64,000 nt of DNA from Diaphorobacter caeni. GTDB taxonomy: Bacteria; Pseudomonadota; Gammaproteobacteria; Burkholderiales; Burkholderiaceae_C. The notes under the pieces were generated by a model, which worked only from the letters and a program-made list of their open reading frames with translations, did not search any database and had not been told where the DNA came from. The position numbers were made by a program, and so were the translations under genes. Shown here one piece after another: positions 26,122 to 34,724 of the stretch (position 1 is its first letter; the number at the start of each line of letters is the position of its first letter). The stretch lies in contig NZ_JADKYZ010000002.1 in assembly GCF_015354245.1 (NCBI RefSeq), positions 744,001-808,000 of the forward strand, written 5' to 3'.

Positions 26122-27084
26122 ATGAACGCTATTACTGACAACCCGTGGATCGCCGACGCTGCAGCCGATGAGGCCGGCGCCGAAGCCGCTGCCCAACCCG
26201 GCAAGATCAAGATCGAACGCGAGCAGATCAAGCTCGAGAAGCGCCTGTGCCGCGAGGTCGGCCGCGCGATCACCGACTTCAACATGATCGAAGAGGGCGA
26301 CCGCGTGATGGTCTGCATGTCCGGTGGCAAGGACAGCTACACGATGCTCGACATTCTGCGCAAGCTGCAAAAGCGCGCTCCGGTGAAGTTCGAGCTGGTC
26401 GCCGTCAACCTCGACCAGAAGCAGCCGGGCTTTCCCGACCACATCCTGCCCGAATATTTCAAGAGCATCGGCGTGGAGTACCACATCGAGACGCAGGACA
26501 CCTACAGCGTCGTCAAGCGCGTGATTCCCGAGGGCAAGACCACCTGCGGCCTGTGCTCGCGCCTGCGCCGCGCGATTCTGTACTCGGTGGCCGACAAGCT
26601 GGGCTGCACCAAGGTGGCGCTCGGCCACCACCGTGACGACATCGTGCAGACGCTGATGCTCAACATGTTCTACGGCGGCCGCATGAAGGGCATGCCGCCG
26701 AAGCTGGTGAGCGACGACGGCAAGCACGTGGTGATCCGCCCCATGGCCTATGTGCCCGAGAAGGACACGATCCGCTGGTCGCAGTACCAGCAGTTCCCGA
26801 TCATCCCCTGCAACCTCTGCGGCAGCCAGGACGGCCTGCAGCGCGTGGCCGTGGGCGAGATGCTGCGCGAGTGGGACAAGAAGTTCCCCGGCCGCATCGA
26901 GAGCATGTTCCGCGCCATGGGCAACATCGTGACGACACACATGATGGACCCCGAACTGCACGACTTCAAGAACGCCAAGGCCACCGGCATTGCCGATCCG
27001 AACGGCGACATGGCCTTTGACCACGAAGAGCTGCCCACTACACCCACCTTGCCGGGCGGCGTGCAGGTTGTTCAGCTTTCCTGA
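26122..27084 (+). CDS. ttcA: tRNA 2-thiocytidine(32) synthetase
   Basis: TtcA thiolates cytidine 32 of certain tRNAs using ATP and an Fe-S cluster. The 320-aa protein carries the PP-loop [12 protein letters not shown] (SGGKDS at 67-72) and two CxxC pairs that bind the cluster, [11 protein letters not shown] and [33 protein letters not shown] is the family signature. It has an N-terminal Ala/Glu-rich extension of about 25 residues. Its TGA stop forms the first bases of the palindromic element that follows. Confidence 0.96.
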   Translation: MNAITDNPWIADAAADEAGAEAAAQPGKIKIEREQIKLEKRLCREVGRAITDFNMIEEGDRVMVCMSGGKDSYTMLDILRKLQKRAPVKFELVAVNLDQKQPGFPDHILPEYFKSIGVEYHIETQDTYSVVKRVIPEGKTTCGLCSRLRRAILYSVADKLGCTKVALGHHRDDIVQTLMLNMFYGGRMKGMPPKLVSDDGKHVVIRPMAYVPEKDTIRWSQYQQFPIIPCNLCGSQDGLQRVAVGEMLREWDKKFPGRIESMFRAMGNIVTTHMMDPELHDFKNAKATGIADPNGDMAFDHEELPTTPTLPGGVQVVQLS

Positions 27085-27251
27085 GAGCGTGTCGACGATC
27101 TCCACTCGGTCTTGCAAGCGCGGCCTCGGGCGGTCTGCCGCGTTGCAAATCCTCGCAATAGCACGAGCTATTGCTGCGGTTTGCGCCTTGCAGCCCATCC
27201 CGATCCGCATCTCGCAAGCCTCGCGCCGAGATCCTCAACACACTCTGAGAA
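27082..27251. repeat. ~170 bp nested palindromic element
   Basis: Outer arms GAGAGCGTGTCGACGATCTC (27083-27102) and GAGATCCTCAACACACTCTG (27228-27247) are inverted repeats. An inner hairpin pairs GCAAATCCTCGCAATAGC (27145-27162) with GCTATTGCTGCGGTTTGC (27167-27184). It starts in the ttcA stop codon and fills most of the 27085-27357 gap. Related short and half copies occur at 10081-10154 and 7091-7106. It looks like a non-coding REP/BIME or MITE-type repeat. Confidence 0.75.
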
Positions 27252-27357
27252 CTTGACAGAACTTCGGTAATCCAACAGTCTACGCATTGTTGAGATTGGT
27301 TCTCAATTGATGACCCATCTCCCGGGCCCCCAGCCCCGACTGTCCGGATTACCTGTC

Positions 27358-28098
27358 ATGACCCATCTGCCCCGACGCTTTCATCTCTCGATCTTTCTCG
27401 GGCTCTTCGCGGCCCTGCTGCTTTCGGGCTGTTCCACCACGCGCCAGGTGGAAAGCAACGTCAACAGCTATTCCACGCTGGCCTCGCTGCCCAGCCCTCC
27501 CACCTACCGCCTCGAACGGCTGCCCTCGCAGAACGCCAACGCGGTGCGCTTTGACGCCATCGAATCCCAGGCCCAGCAGGCTCTGGCGACCGTCGGTCTG
27601 CAGCGTGACGACCGCAGCGCCAGCCTCGTGCTGCAGATCGGTGCCGAAGCCGGCTTCGTGCCAAATCCCTATTGGAATGCCTACGGATATGGCTACCCCG
27701 GCTACGGTCCCTCGCCCTTCTACGGCAGCTTCGGGTTCGGCTTTGGCCGCGGCTGGGGCATTGGCCTTGGCATGGGCGGTGGCTGGATGATGGACCGGCC
27801 CACACCACTGCACCACCGCAAGGTCAGCCTGATCCTGCGCGACGCCAGGTCGCAGAAGATCGTCTACGAAACCTCGGCCGTCTTCGAGGATGTCTGGACC
27901 GACGACCCCGCCATCTACGGCGTGCTGTTCCGTCAGGCGCTCGCCGGGTTCCCGACCCCGCCGCAAGGCACGCGCATGGTCAGAACACTGGTCGACCGCA
28001 GCACCACCGTGCCCGTTCCGGACGCAGCGGCCGTTGCCCCCGCCCCTGTCCCTGCTCCCACCAAGGTTGAATCAGCACCTGCGCCCGCTGCGCGTTGA
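27358..28098 (+). CDS. DUF4136-type lipoprotein
   Basis: This 246-aa exported lipoprotein has a signal peptide ending in LLLSGC with lipidated Cys25. The mature part has the DUF4136-like pattern (YSTLASLPSPPTYRLERLPSQ, later DDRSASLVLQIGAEAG), a Gly/Tyr/Phe-rich tract of repeated GYGYPGYG and GFGFGRGWG type (about residues 103-145), and KVSLILRDARSQKIVYETSA. The C-terminus is Pro/Ala/Val-rich. Another ATG at 27310 gives a 16-residue longer product with a misplaced signal, so 27358 is preferred. Its role is unknown; outer-membrane association is likely. Confidence 0.85.
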   Translation: MTHLPRRFHLSIFLGLFAALLLSGCSTTRQVESNVNSYSTLASLPSPPTYRLERLPSQNANAVRFDAIESQAQQALATVGLQRDDRSASLVLQIGAEAGFVPNPYWNAYGYGYPGYGPSPFYGSFGFGFGRGWGIGLGMGGGWMMDRPTPLHHRKVSLILRDARSQKIVYETSAVFEDVWTDDPAIYGVLFRQALAGFPTPPQGTRMVRTLVDRSTTVPVPDAAAVAPAPVPAPTKVESAPAPAAR

Positions 28099-28281
28099 AC
28101 ACGGCGGGATCACACATCCCGCTACACCTCGCGCGCGGCGATTTTGCAAAGATCCACATTTGCGTGCAAATCATCGTGCTAAGGTCAAGGCACGAAGACC
28201 AGCACAGCTGGCGCGAGCTACCGCTCACTCACTCTTTTTCTGCAAAGACCACCGCTCCAATCGTTTCGAAAAGGATCCGAC

Positions 28282-28803
28282 ATGAAGAACAAAAACCAGA
28301 ACAACGGCACGAACCGCATCGCCACCTCCGCACTCCTGTGCGCACTGATGCTCGGCGGGGCCGTCGCCGCACAGGCAGCCGGCCTGGGTGACGCGCTGCG
28401 CGACAAGGTGGGCAGCGGCAGCAGCAGCGGAGCGACGGGAAGCGGCGGTTCCGGCTCCATGCTCTCCGGCGCGCTGGGCGGTGGAGGCGACTCCTCGTCC
28501 GCAGCCCTGTCCGCCATGGGCCTGTCCGGCTCCGGTTCTGCAAGCAACGCGGCCGGCGTCATCACCTATTGCATGAAGAACAACTACCTCAACGCCGACA
28601 AGGCCGCTGCCGTCAAGGACCAGCTCCTCGGCAAGGTCGGCCTCGGCCCGAAGGAAGAGCCCAAGGATGAAGGTTTCCTCAGCGGCGCCACAGGCATGAT
28701 CACCGGCAAGGACGGCAAGAGTTTCAGCCTCGACAAGGTCAAGGGCAGCGTCAAGGAAAAGGCCTGCGATCTCGTGCTGGACAACGCCAAGTCCCTCCTC
28801 TGA
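28282..28803 (+). CDS. DUF2501 (YjjA-like) exported protein
   Basis: This small secreted or periplasmic protein of 173 aa has a signal peptide to about AAQAAG (residue 33). A low-complexity Gly/Ser segment follows (about 45-90), then the conserved NAAGVITYCMKNNYLNADKA and a C-terminal VKEKACDLVLDNAKSLL. Two cysteines, one in each conserved block, could be disulfide-linked. Function is unknown. Upstream (28160-28176) lies ATTTGCGTGCAAAT, a small palindrome near the likely promoter. Confidence 0.85.
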   Translation: MKNKNQNNGTNRIATSALLCALMLGGAVAAQAAGLGDALRDKVGSGSSSGATGSGGSGSMLSGALGGGGDSSSAALSAMGLSGSGSASNAAGVITYCMKNNYLNADKAAAVKDQLLGKVGLGPKEEPKDEGFLSGATGMITGKDGKSFSLDKVKGSVKEKACDLVLDNAKSLL

Positions 28804-28826
28804 CAAAAGAAGCAACCCGAATCTCA

Positions 28827-28859
28827 AGCCGATGCGCCCCGTGGTCCATCGGCTTTTTT
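28827..28859 (+). terminator. Rho-independent terminator after the DUF2501 gene
   Basis: AGCCGATG (28827-28834) pairs with CATCGGCT (28847-28854), followed by six T residues. The remaining 28860-29134 holds no gene I can support, only a short CTCCCATTGG direct repeat near 28930-28950 and presumably the promoter of the next gene. Confidence 0.85.
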
Positions 28860-29134
28860 CACTCCGTTGTCCTCTCTCCGCATCAGAGCGTGCTGGCGAA
28901 GCGACCATGCCAACGCCGCTCCGATCGCCGCTCCCATTGGCACTCCCATTGGCGCATTGCGGATCCCCCGCAAAAAAGGCAAAAGACAAACAACCGGGGA
29001 CGCAAACACCCGCCCTCTGGCGGAAGCCCTGATTGCGGGACAATGAAACGCGCAGTGAAAATACTCACGTCTCCGCACATTCTTTCCAGAAAACCCGTGT
29101 CGGCCCGTTCAGCCGCCTCAACGCTCCAACCCGC

Positions 29135-29782
29135 ATGCACGTCACCCGCATCATTGCCATACGCCACGGCGAAACCGCCTGGAACGTGGACACCCGCATC
29201 CAGGGCCACCTCGACATCCCCCTCAACGACATCGGCGAATGGCAGGCCCGGCAGGCCGCCGGCGCTCTGGCCAACGAAAGCATCGACGCGATCTACAGCA
29301 GCGACCTCAAGCGTGCCTTCGCCACCGCCGAAGCCATCGCCGCAGCCACTCAGGCTCCGCTGATCGCCAACCCGCAACTGCGCGAGCGCAGCTTCGGGGA
29401 TTTTCAGGGCCGCACCTTCACGCAGATCGAGGCCGAGTCGCCCGAGGACGCGATGCGCTGGCGCAAGCGCGACCCCGATTTCGTGCCCGCAGGCGGCGGT
29501 GAATCGCTGACCATGCTGCGCTCGCGCATCGACGCTGCGGTCAACGACATCGCCTCGAAGCACCCCGGCGAACAAATCGTGCTCGTCGCGCACGGTGGCG
29601 TGATGGATGTGCTCTACCGCCTCGCCACCAAGCTCGACCTGCAGGCGCCGCGCACCTGGCAGCTCACCAACGCTGCCATCAACCGGCTGCTCTGGACGCC
29701 CGACAGCGGCCTCACCCTCGTCGGCTGGGCCGACACCCAACATCTGAACCAGCAACAAAGCCGCGATGAAATCCATTCCTGA
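29135..29782 (+). CDS. histidine phosphatase family protein (phosphoglycerate mutase-like)
   Basis: This is a branch-1 histidine phosphatase of 215 aa. The phospho-accepting His is in IIAIRHGETAWN (RHG near residue 10). RIQGHLDIPLNDIGEWQA follows, then the acid in LRERSFGDFQGRTF and the second catalytic His in VLVAHGGVMDVLYR. This layout fits cobalamin phosphatase (CobC) or general phosphoglycerate-mutase-like phosphatases; the substrate is not determined. The 3' end overlaps the DSD1-type gene by 17 bp, suggesting coupled expression. Confidence 0.9.
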   Translation: MHVTRIIAIRHGETAWNVDTRIQGHLDIPLNDIGEWQARQAAGALANESIDAIYSSDLKRAFATAEAIAAATQAPLIANPQLRERSFGDFQGRTFTQIEAESPEDAMRWRKRDPDFVPAGGGESLTMLRSRIDAAVNDIASKHPGEQIVLVAHGGVMDVLYRLATKLDLQAPRTWQLTNAAINRLLWTPDSGLTLVGWADTQHLNQQQSRDEIHS

Positions 29783-30965
29783 CCATCTGCTCCAGCTGCT
29801 GGGCAAATCCGTGGACCAGATCGAGACGCCCGCGCTGGTCATCGACCTCGACGCCATGGACCGCAACATCCAGCGCATGGCCGACTTCACGCGCAAGCAC
29901 CGCGTGCGCTGGCGTCCCCACGCCAAGCTGCACAAGAGCGCCGACATCGCTCTGCTGCTCGAGCAGGCGGGCGCCATTGGCCACTGCGTGCAAAAGCTCT
30001 CCGAGGCCGAGATCCTCGCGGCGCACGGCGTGAACAACCTCTACATCAGCAACGAGATCATCGCGCCCACCAAGCTGCGGCGCGTCGCCCAGCTCGCGCA
30101 GGACCTCGATGCGCGCGGCGGTCGCCTCGCCATCGCCGTGGATTCGGAAGTCGGCATCGAGCTGCTCGCGCGCGCGCTGCGCGAGGTGACCAGCCCCGGC
30201 ATCATCGACGTGTTCGTCGAGCTCGACGTCGGCCAGGGCCGCTGCGGTGTGCCGCCCGGAGAGGCTGCCGTCGCGCTGGCGCAGGCCGTTGCCGAGCACC
30301 CGCCGCTGCGCTTTGCGGGTCTGCAGGCCTACCATGGCCGCGCCCAGCATTTCCGCACGGGCGCCGAACGCCGCCAGGCCATCGCGCAGGTCATCGAAGA
30401 AGTCACGCACACGCGCGATCTGATCGTCGCCGCGGGTCTGCCGGTGCACCTCATCACCGGCTCGGGCACCGGCACGCTGATCCATGAGGCCGCGAGCGGC
30501 GTCTACGGCGAGCTGCAGGCGGGATCGTTCCTGTTCATGGATGCGGACTATGCGCGCAACGAGCGCGACCCCGCCCAGCCCGCGTTCGAGCACGCGCTGT
30601 TCATCAAGTCGCAGGTCACCTCCGCCAACGACAAGCACGCCGTCTGCGACGCGGGCCACAAGTCCCACGCCATCGAATCGGGCCTGCCGACGGTGCACAG
30701 CCTCAACGGCGAAAGCAATGAGGCAGAGGCAGCGGACGAGGCAAGCACGCTGCGCTTTGCCAACGGCGGGGACGAGCACGGCATCCTGCACCCCGGCAGC
30801 ACCGGCGGCTGGCTGCCCGCGCTGGGCTCCACCATCTGGCTGATTCCGGGCCACTGCGATCCCACGATCAATCTGCACGACCACATGATCGGCGTGCGCG
30901 GCGGGCTCGAAGGCGGTACGGTCGAGAGCATCGTGCGCGTGGATGCGCGCGGCGCGCTGCGCTGA
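29766..30965 (+). CDS. DSD1-family PLP-dependent enzyme (D-threonine aldolase/D-serine dehydratase-like)
   Basis: This is a fold-type III PLP enzyme of 399 aa, related to D-threonine aldolase and eukaryotic D-serine dehydratase. The PLP lysine is Lys54 in VRWRPHAKLHKSAD. The alanine-racemase-like barrel contains LDVGQGRCGVPPGE and LITGSGTGTLIHEA. The C-terminal metal site is PGHCDPTINLHDHMIG, where His/Cys bind a divalent cation in the family. It acts on a D-hydroxyamino acid by family; the exact substrate is open. Confidence 0.9.
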   Translation: MKSIPDHLLQLLGKSVDQIETPALVIDLDAMDRNIQRMADFTRKHRVRWRPHAKLHKSADIALLLEQAGAIGHCVQKLSEAEILAAHGVNNLYISNEIIAPTKLRRVAQLAQDLDARGGRLAIAVDSEVGIELLARALREVTSPGIIDVFVELDVGQGRCGVPPGEAAVALAQAVAEHPPLRFAGLQAYHGRAQHFRTGAERRQAIAQVIEEVTHTRDLIVAAGLPVHLITGSGTGTLIHEAASGVYGELQAGSFLFMDADYARNERDPAQPAFEHALFIKSQVTSANDKHAVCDAGHKSHAIESGLPTVHSLNGESNEAEAADEASTLRFANGGDEHGILHPGSTGGWLPALGSTIWLIPGHCDPTINLHDHMIGVRGGLEGGTVESIVRVDARGALR

Positions 30966-30997
30966 AGCAGACGACTCTCACGGCACACTTCCCAAAC

Positions 30998-31027
30998 GAC
31001 ATCGGCCCGCTGCAGCGGGCCGATGTC
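30998..31027. terminator. bidirectional terminator
   Basis: GACATCGGCCCGC-TGCA-GCGGGCCGATGTC is a perfect 13-bp stem with a four-base loop. It lies between the convergent DSD1-type and surface-protein genes, so it likely terminates both. Confidence 0.85.
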
Positions 31028-31048
31028 ATTCATTCAGCTCATCCGATT

Positions 31049-33370
31049 TCAGCGCTGCGACTCGCTGCCGCCTTTCGCGGACACCGCGCGCTTGCGGCGT
31101 GCCAGCACGCCGCCCAAGCCGCCGAGCAGCCCCGTTCCAAGCAGCCACGCGGGCAGGCCCCAGACCGGCACCGGCACAGCCGATGCGCCAGGGCCCGTCG
31201 GTTGCGTCACGTTGGAGTCCGTCTGCAGCGCGATCACCTGCGGCACTGCGGTCGCCGGGCTCCAGATCGAATCACCCGCCTGCGACGCGGTGATGCCGCA
31301 ACTGCCCAGACTCAGCATCGTCACCGTCGCGCCGCTGATCGTGCAGACCGCCGGCGTGGTCGATGCATAGCTCACCGGCAGACCGCTGGATGCCGTGGCG
31401 GGCGATGGCAATGCGAACGTGCCGCCCTGCGTGAACTTCTGAGGAGGCTGCGCGCCGAACGTGATGGTCTGCGCCTGCAGCGGCACGTTCTTGGACTGCA
31501 GATACCAGTTGTTGCCCACCTGGGCAAGCGAATAGAGGAAGTTGCCCGCGCGCGGCGCGCTCGTGAGCACGAAGGCGTTCGGTGCCGAAGCCCCCACCAC
31601 GCTGACCACCTCGATGCCATTGCCCGTGGTGGCCGCGCCTGCGCCGTTGATGTTGTGCACATCGATGCGGGTCGGGCCGCTGCCGAGCACGGAATCGCCC
31701 TGCACCACCAGCTTGTCGGTGGGCGCCGCGTCACTGCCCAGCGCCGTGCCCAGCACCAGCATGCCGTCGTTGCTGGTGTAGTTGCCTGCAACCGTCATCA
31801 CCACGCCGGGCTGCCCGGGTGCCGCCTTCTGGATCGACTTCCCGCGAGCCCCCGACTTGGGCAAGGCCGCCGTGTTCGGCAGATTGACGATGCCTCCATT
31901 CACGAGGCTCAGAAGGGTCTGATCGAAGCCGTCGGCATCCAGCATGCCACCGCCCGATACCGTGTGGGCCGACCTGAAGCTGAACGCGTCCGCCGCGCCC
32001 GCAACCAGACGCCCGGCACTCACCAACGTGGCGCCGTCATAGTCGTGCCCCTGGGCGAGCGTGGTGGCACCCGAATTCATCTGCTTGACGGTCGCCAGGC
32101 CGCGAATGAGAGGCGAAAAGGTGATGTCGTCGGTGTGATTGAAATTCACGAAACCCAGGGCCGTGTTGGAGCCGATGAAGTCGGCCTGCAATGTGCCGGA
32201 GGCTCCCCCGGTTCCCACATTGATCTCGACCGTATTCGCCGGGCTGTTGGGCACCACCACGTTGCGCCCCATCAGCACGCGGCCTGCCACCGTCATCGTC
32301 GCGCCATCAGCGACGCTCAGGACGGCGTTGGTGGGCAGATCCGTCCCTGAGAGGGTGGGATCGATCTCGGCGGCCCCGAACAGCGCCATGAGCACATCGC
32401 CGGTCACCGTGACGGATGTTCCCGTCCCCGTGACGTTCATCGTGCCGTCGGCATTGAACGGCATCGTCATGTTGTTGGCGCCATTCAGATTGAAAGAGAA
32501 ACCGCCGATGTTCAATCCACTGCCGGCGTAGATGCCCAGCGGCGTCTGGGATGCCGGTGGCGTGGGCGCAAACGTGGCGCTGGCGCCGCCGCTGACCGTC
32601 AGGACGCCCTTGCCCTGCAACCCGACGATCGTGTCGCCCGCGACCAACCGCGTGCCCGCGCCGTCCACCGTCATCACGCCAGAGCCATCAAGCTGCAGGA
32701 GACTGGTGCCGGCCTGATTCGCGGTCGAACCAGAAAATCCACCGATGATCAGAACACTGTCGGAGGTGACCTGCGCTCCGGCCTTCACATCCATCACACC
32801 CGGAGTGATGCCGCCCACCGACAGGATGCCCGCCGCAAGCGAGCTTCCCGCATCGGTGATCGTCGCGCTGCCTCCCGAGCCGGCCGGCGTGGAGTCATCC
32901 GTGCGGCCATTGCCGATGGAGAATTGCAGGGTCTTGACGGTCGCTCCTTTTTCCACCTGCGCGCGGGCATGGCCCAGCACCCCCACCGAAATGGCGGAAA
33001 CATACGGTTCGGAGCTCACATCCAGAGAGGCGGCAGCGCCGGTCACGGTCAGAGACGCCACATCGCCCACCTCTGGAGCCATGCCCAGATACCAAGCCTT
33101 TGCGGCACCCGTGACCATCACCGGCCCGGTGCTGGTCTGGATGAAGACCGGATCCTGATCACCAGGCGACAGCGTGGGCGCATGTGCACCGCCCGTCTGG
33201 ATCTCCCAGTTGCCCGGAATGTCCCAGCTTTGCGAAACCGTTCCCTTCCAGAAAACATTGTCCCTGGCCGCATGCGCCGACAGCGGCATCGCGACGCACA
33301 GCGCAACCCCGGACAGGGCCCGCACCAGCGGATGCACGACAAAGTGGATGGAAGGCTTCACTGGACGCAT
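31049..33370 (-). CDS. large surface protein: autotransporter-like passenger plus Ig-like domain and CTERM-like anchor
   Basis: This predicted exported protein of 773 aa has a signal peptide ending near SAHAA (residue 35). About residues 40-470 are beta-helix-like repeats rich in G/T/V/S (SLTVTGAAASLDVSS, GVLTVSGGASATF, ATLVSAGRLVAGAADAF). Residues ~520-635 resemble the C-terminal part of pertactin-type passengers (DKLVVQGDSVLG, NGIEVVSVVGAS, NWYLQSKN). The autotransporter beta-barrel expected next is absent. Instead come an Ig-like segment (~640-715: SGLPVSYASTTPAVCTISGA) and a short C-terminus, VPVWGLPAWLLGTGLLGGL then ARRKR. That is one helix plus basic tail, like PEP/IPTL-CTERM sorting signals. 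ATG 33370 has AAGGA six bases upstream. Confidence 0.75.
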   Translation of the reverse strand: MRPVKPSIHFVVHPLVRALSGVALCVAMPLSAHAARDNVFWKGTVSQSWDIPGNWEIQTGGAHAPTLSPGDQDPVFIQTSTGPVMVTGAAKAWYLGMAPEVGDVASLTVTGAAASLDVSSEPYVSAISVGVLGHARAQVEKGATVKTLQFSIGNGRTDDSTPAGSGGSATITDAGSSLAAGILSVGGITPGVMDVKAGAQVTSDSVLIIGGFSGSTANQAGTSLLQLDGSGVMTVDGAGTRLVAGDTIVGLQGKGVLTVSGGASATFAPTPPASQTPLGIYAGSGLNIGGFSFNLNGANNMTMPFNADGTMNVTGTGTSVTVTGDVLMALFGAAEIDPTLSGTDLPTNAVLSVADGATMTVAGRVLMGRNVVVPNSPANTVEINVGTGGASGTLQADFIGSNTALGFVNFNHTDDITFSPLIRGLATVKQMNSGATTLAQGHDYDGATLVSAGRLVAGAADAFSFRSAHTVSGGGMLDADGFDQTLLSLVNGGIVNLPNTAALPKSGARGKSIQKAAPGQPGVVMTVAGNYTSNDGMLVLGTALGSDAAPTDKLVVQGDSVLGSGPTRIDVHNINGAGAATTGNGIEVVSVVGASAPNAFVLTSAPRAGNFLYSLAQVGNNWYLQSKNVPLQAQTITFGAQPPQKFTQGGTFALPSPATASSGLPVSYASTTPAVCTISGATVTMLSLGSCGITASQAGDSIWSPATAVPQVIALQTDSNVTQPTGPGASAVPVPVWGLPAWLLGTGLLGGLGGVLARRKRAVSAKGGSESQR

Positions 33371-33449
33371 GTTCATTCCTTGCAGGCTCGATCACGGGGA
33401 GGGGAATGCAGAGTCATCGGTAGTGAAACTGCATTAATGGGTATTTCTA

Positions 33450-33477
33450 ATAGTAACTTGTGAATAGTTAATGTCAA
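33450..33477 (-). promoter_or_regulatory. sigma70-type promoter for the surface-protein gene
   Basis: Read on the minus strand, a perfect -35 hexamer TTGACA (33472-33477) is followed after 16 bp by TACTAT (33450-33455). It lies in a markedly AT-rich patch (about 33420-33520). The remaining 33520-33681 contains no supportable gene; a short stretch near 33590-33640 resembles the 3' end of the DSD1-type gene. Confidence 0.6.
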
Positions 33478-33681
33478 TTAAAAATATTCATTGATGCTTT
33501 TTTAATTAAAACCGTCTGGCATCCACTGGCATCTCATGGAGCCAGGCGCGGGTCAGTTGGTTTGACGAGACAACAATGGAGTGCGAAAAGGCACGGAGGG
33601 CATCGCGCGGGTGAATGCGCGTGGACGCGCCGGGCGCGCTGCGCCCGATCGCACACAACCTCCACTCAGCGTGGAGTCACG

Positions 33682-34200
33682 CTATGCAGCGGCGCACTTG
33701 CGCACGGTATCCAGCGTCCGCGTCGTGATCTGCTTGCCGAACGTTTTTTCGAGCAATGCCATGAACACCGGCCCCTTCTCGTGAGGCACGTAGGCACAGA
33801 ACGCTTCCGTACCCTCCAGCTTGAGAATCGCGGCCTGCTCATGCTCCAGTGGAAGCATGAGTTCCTCCCCGGCATAGGGTCGGAGCAGAAAAGTCACGAC
33901 CGGCTTCGCATTGGCCGGCAGCGCAAACTCCGAGAAGGGCGCACGCTCCACCAAAGACTGCAGAAACGACGAGGGCCGGACAATCGTCATGAACCGCTTT
34001 CCGAGATGCTTCTCCATGGCCTCTTCCGCGATCCGCTCCAGCGCGGGAACCGCCTGCGGCTCCGCCGAAAACGCCACGTTGCCGCTGGACAAAAGCGTTT
34101 TCACGTCCACAAACCCCGCAGCCTCGAAGCAGCGCTTGAGTTCCGGCATCTTGCAGTTCATGGGGCTCACGCCCCTGAGGAAGGCCACATAGCGTTGCAT
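33682..34200 (-). CDS. DUF1697 domain-containing protein
   Basis: This 172-aa cytosolic protein of the DUF1697 family begins MQRYVAFLRGVSPMNCKMP, close to the family's start. It continues LKRCFEAAGFVDVKTLLSSGNVAF and ends with TRTLDTVRKCAAA, matching the conserved TxRNWxTVxKL-like C-terminus. The function of the family is unknown. GGGAG lies upstream of the ATG at 34200. The frame is open for another 126 bp upstream, but that extension overlaps nothing conserved and is unlikely. Confidence 0.88.
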   Translation of the reverse strand: MQRYVAFLRGVSPMNCKMPELKRCFEAAGFVDVKTLLSSGNVAFSAEPQAVPALERIAEEAMEKHLGKRFMTIVRPSSFLQSLVERAPFSEFALPANAKPVVTFLLRPYAGEELMLPLEHEQAAILKLEGTEAFCAYVPHEKGPVFMALLEKTFGKQITTRTLDTVRKCAAA

Positions 34201-34234
34201 GGATACTCCCGGTTGTCTCGGTCGCAACCGAGGT

Positions 34235-34684
34235 TCACGCCTGCCAACTGCCGCTGCCATCATCCCACCACGGACAGTTTTCCAGATCCTCGACAACCTC
34301 GTATTCAACGGCTTGCCCGGACTCAAAGCTCACGATGATCACGGCGTCGTTGGCGACCTCGGCCGCAGTGTTGAACTGCAACTCCAGCGCCCGATTCGGC
34401 CTGAAAATGAAGCTGCAGGAATCCGGATCGACCCGAGGTGCGCCACATGCCTGCAAGTGCTCCAAAGCATGAGTCAGATGCGTCTGGCTACTTTTCATCA
34501 CGTCTCGAAAAAACGCTTCTTCTTCCGCATCTGGCATCTCGCCCACTGGCCAGAATCCGAAGTACGACGACTCGCCGCGGGCCTCGAAACACCACTCATC
34601 GCCCAGTTCGTTGACAACAACGCCTGCGCCGAAGATATCCTGCAACCGGATCACACAAGAGGAGCGAACATGGTCGTCGGTCAT
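34235..34684 (-). CDS. hypothetical protein
   Basis: I do not recognise this 149-aa protein. It is acidic, with no signal peptide or membrane helix, and is rich in aromatic residues (SSYFGFWPVGEM, NCPWWDDGSGSW at the end). Composition and a good start (MTDDHVRSSCVIRL) suggest a real gene. It lies 34 bp upstream of the DUF1697 gene on the same strand and just downstream of the VWA gene, but it does not share the operon's domain themes. It may be cotranscribed with either. Confidence 0.65.
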   Translation of the reverse strand: MTDDHVRSSCVIRLQDIFGAGVVVNELGDEWCFEARGESSYFGFWPVGEMPDAEEEAFFRDVMKSSQTHLTHALEHLQACGAPRVDPDSCSFIFRPNRALELQFNTAAEVANDAVIIVSFESGQAVEYEVVEDLENCPWWDDGSGSWQA

Positions 34685-34724
34685 GCATTTCTTTCCGTCA
34701 CGCGCGCCTTTTCGGACACCGCCC

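Noticed and set aside
28824-29078. Minus-strand 84-codon frame with a Gly/Ala hydrophobic stretch
   Set aside because: Its 3' end lies in a Rho-independent terminator of the opposite strand, there is no good start signal, and the PMGVPMG repeat reflects a direct DNA repeat.
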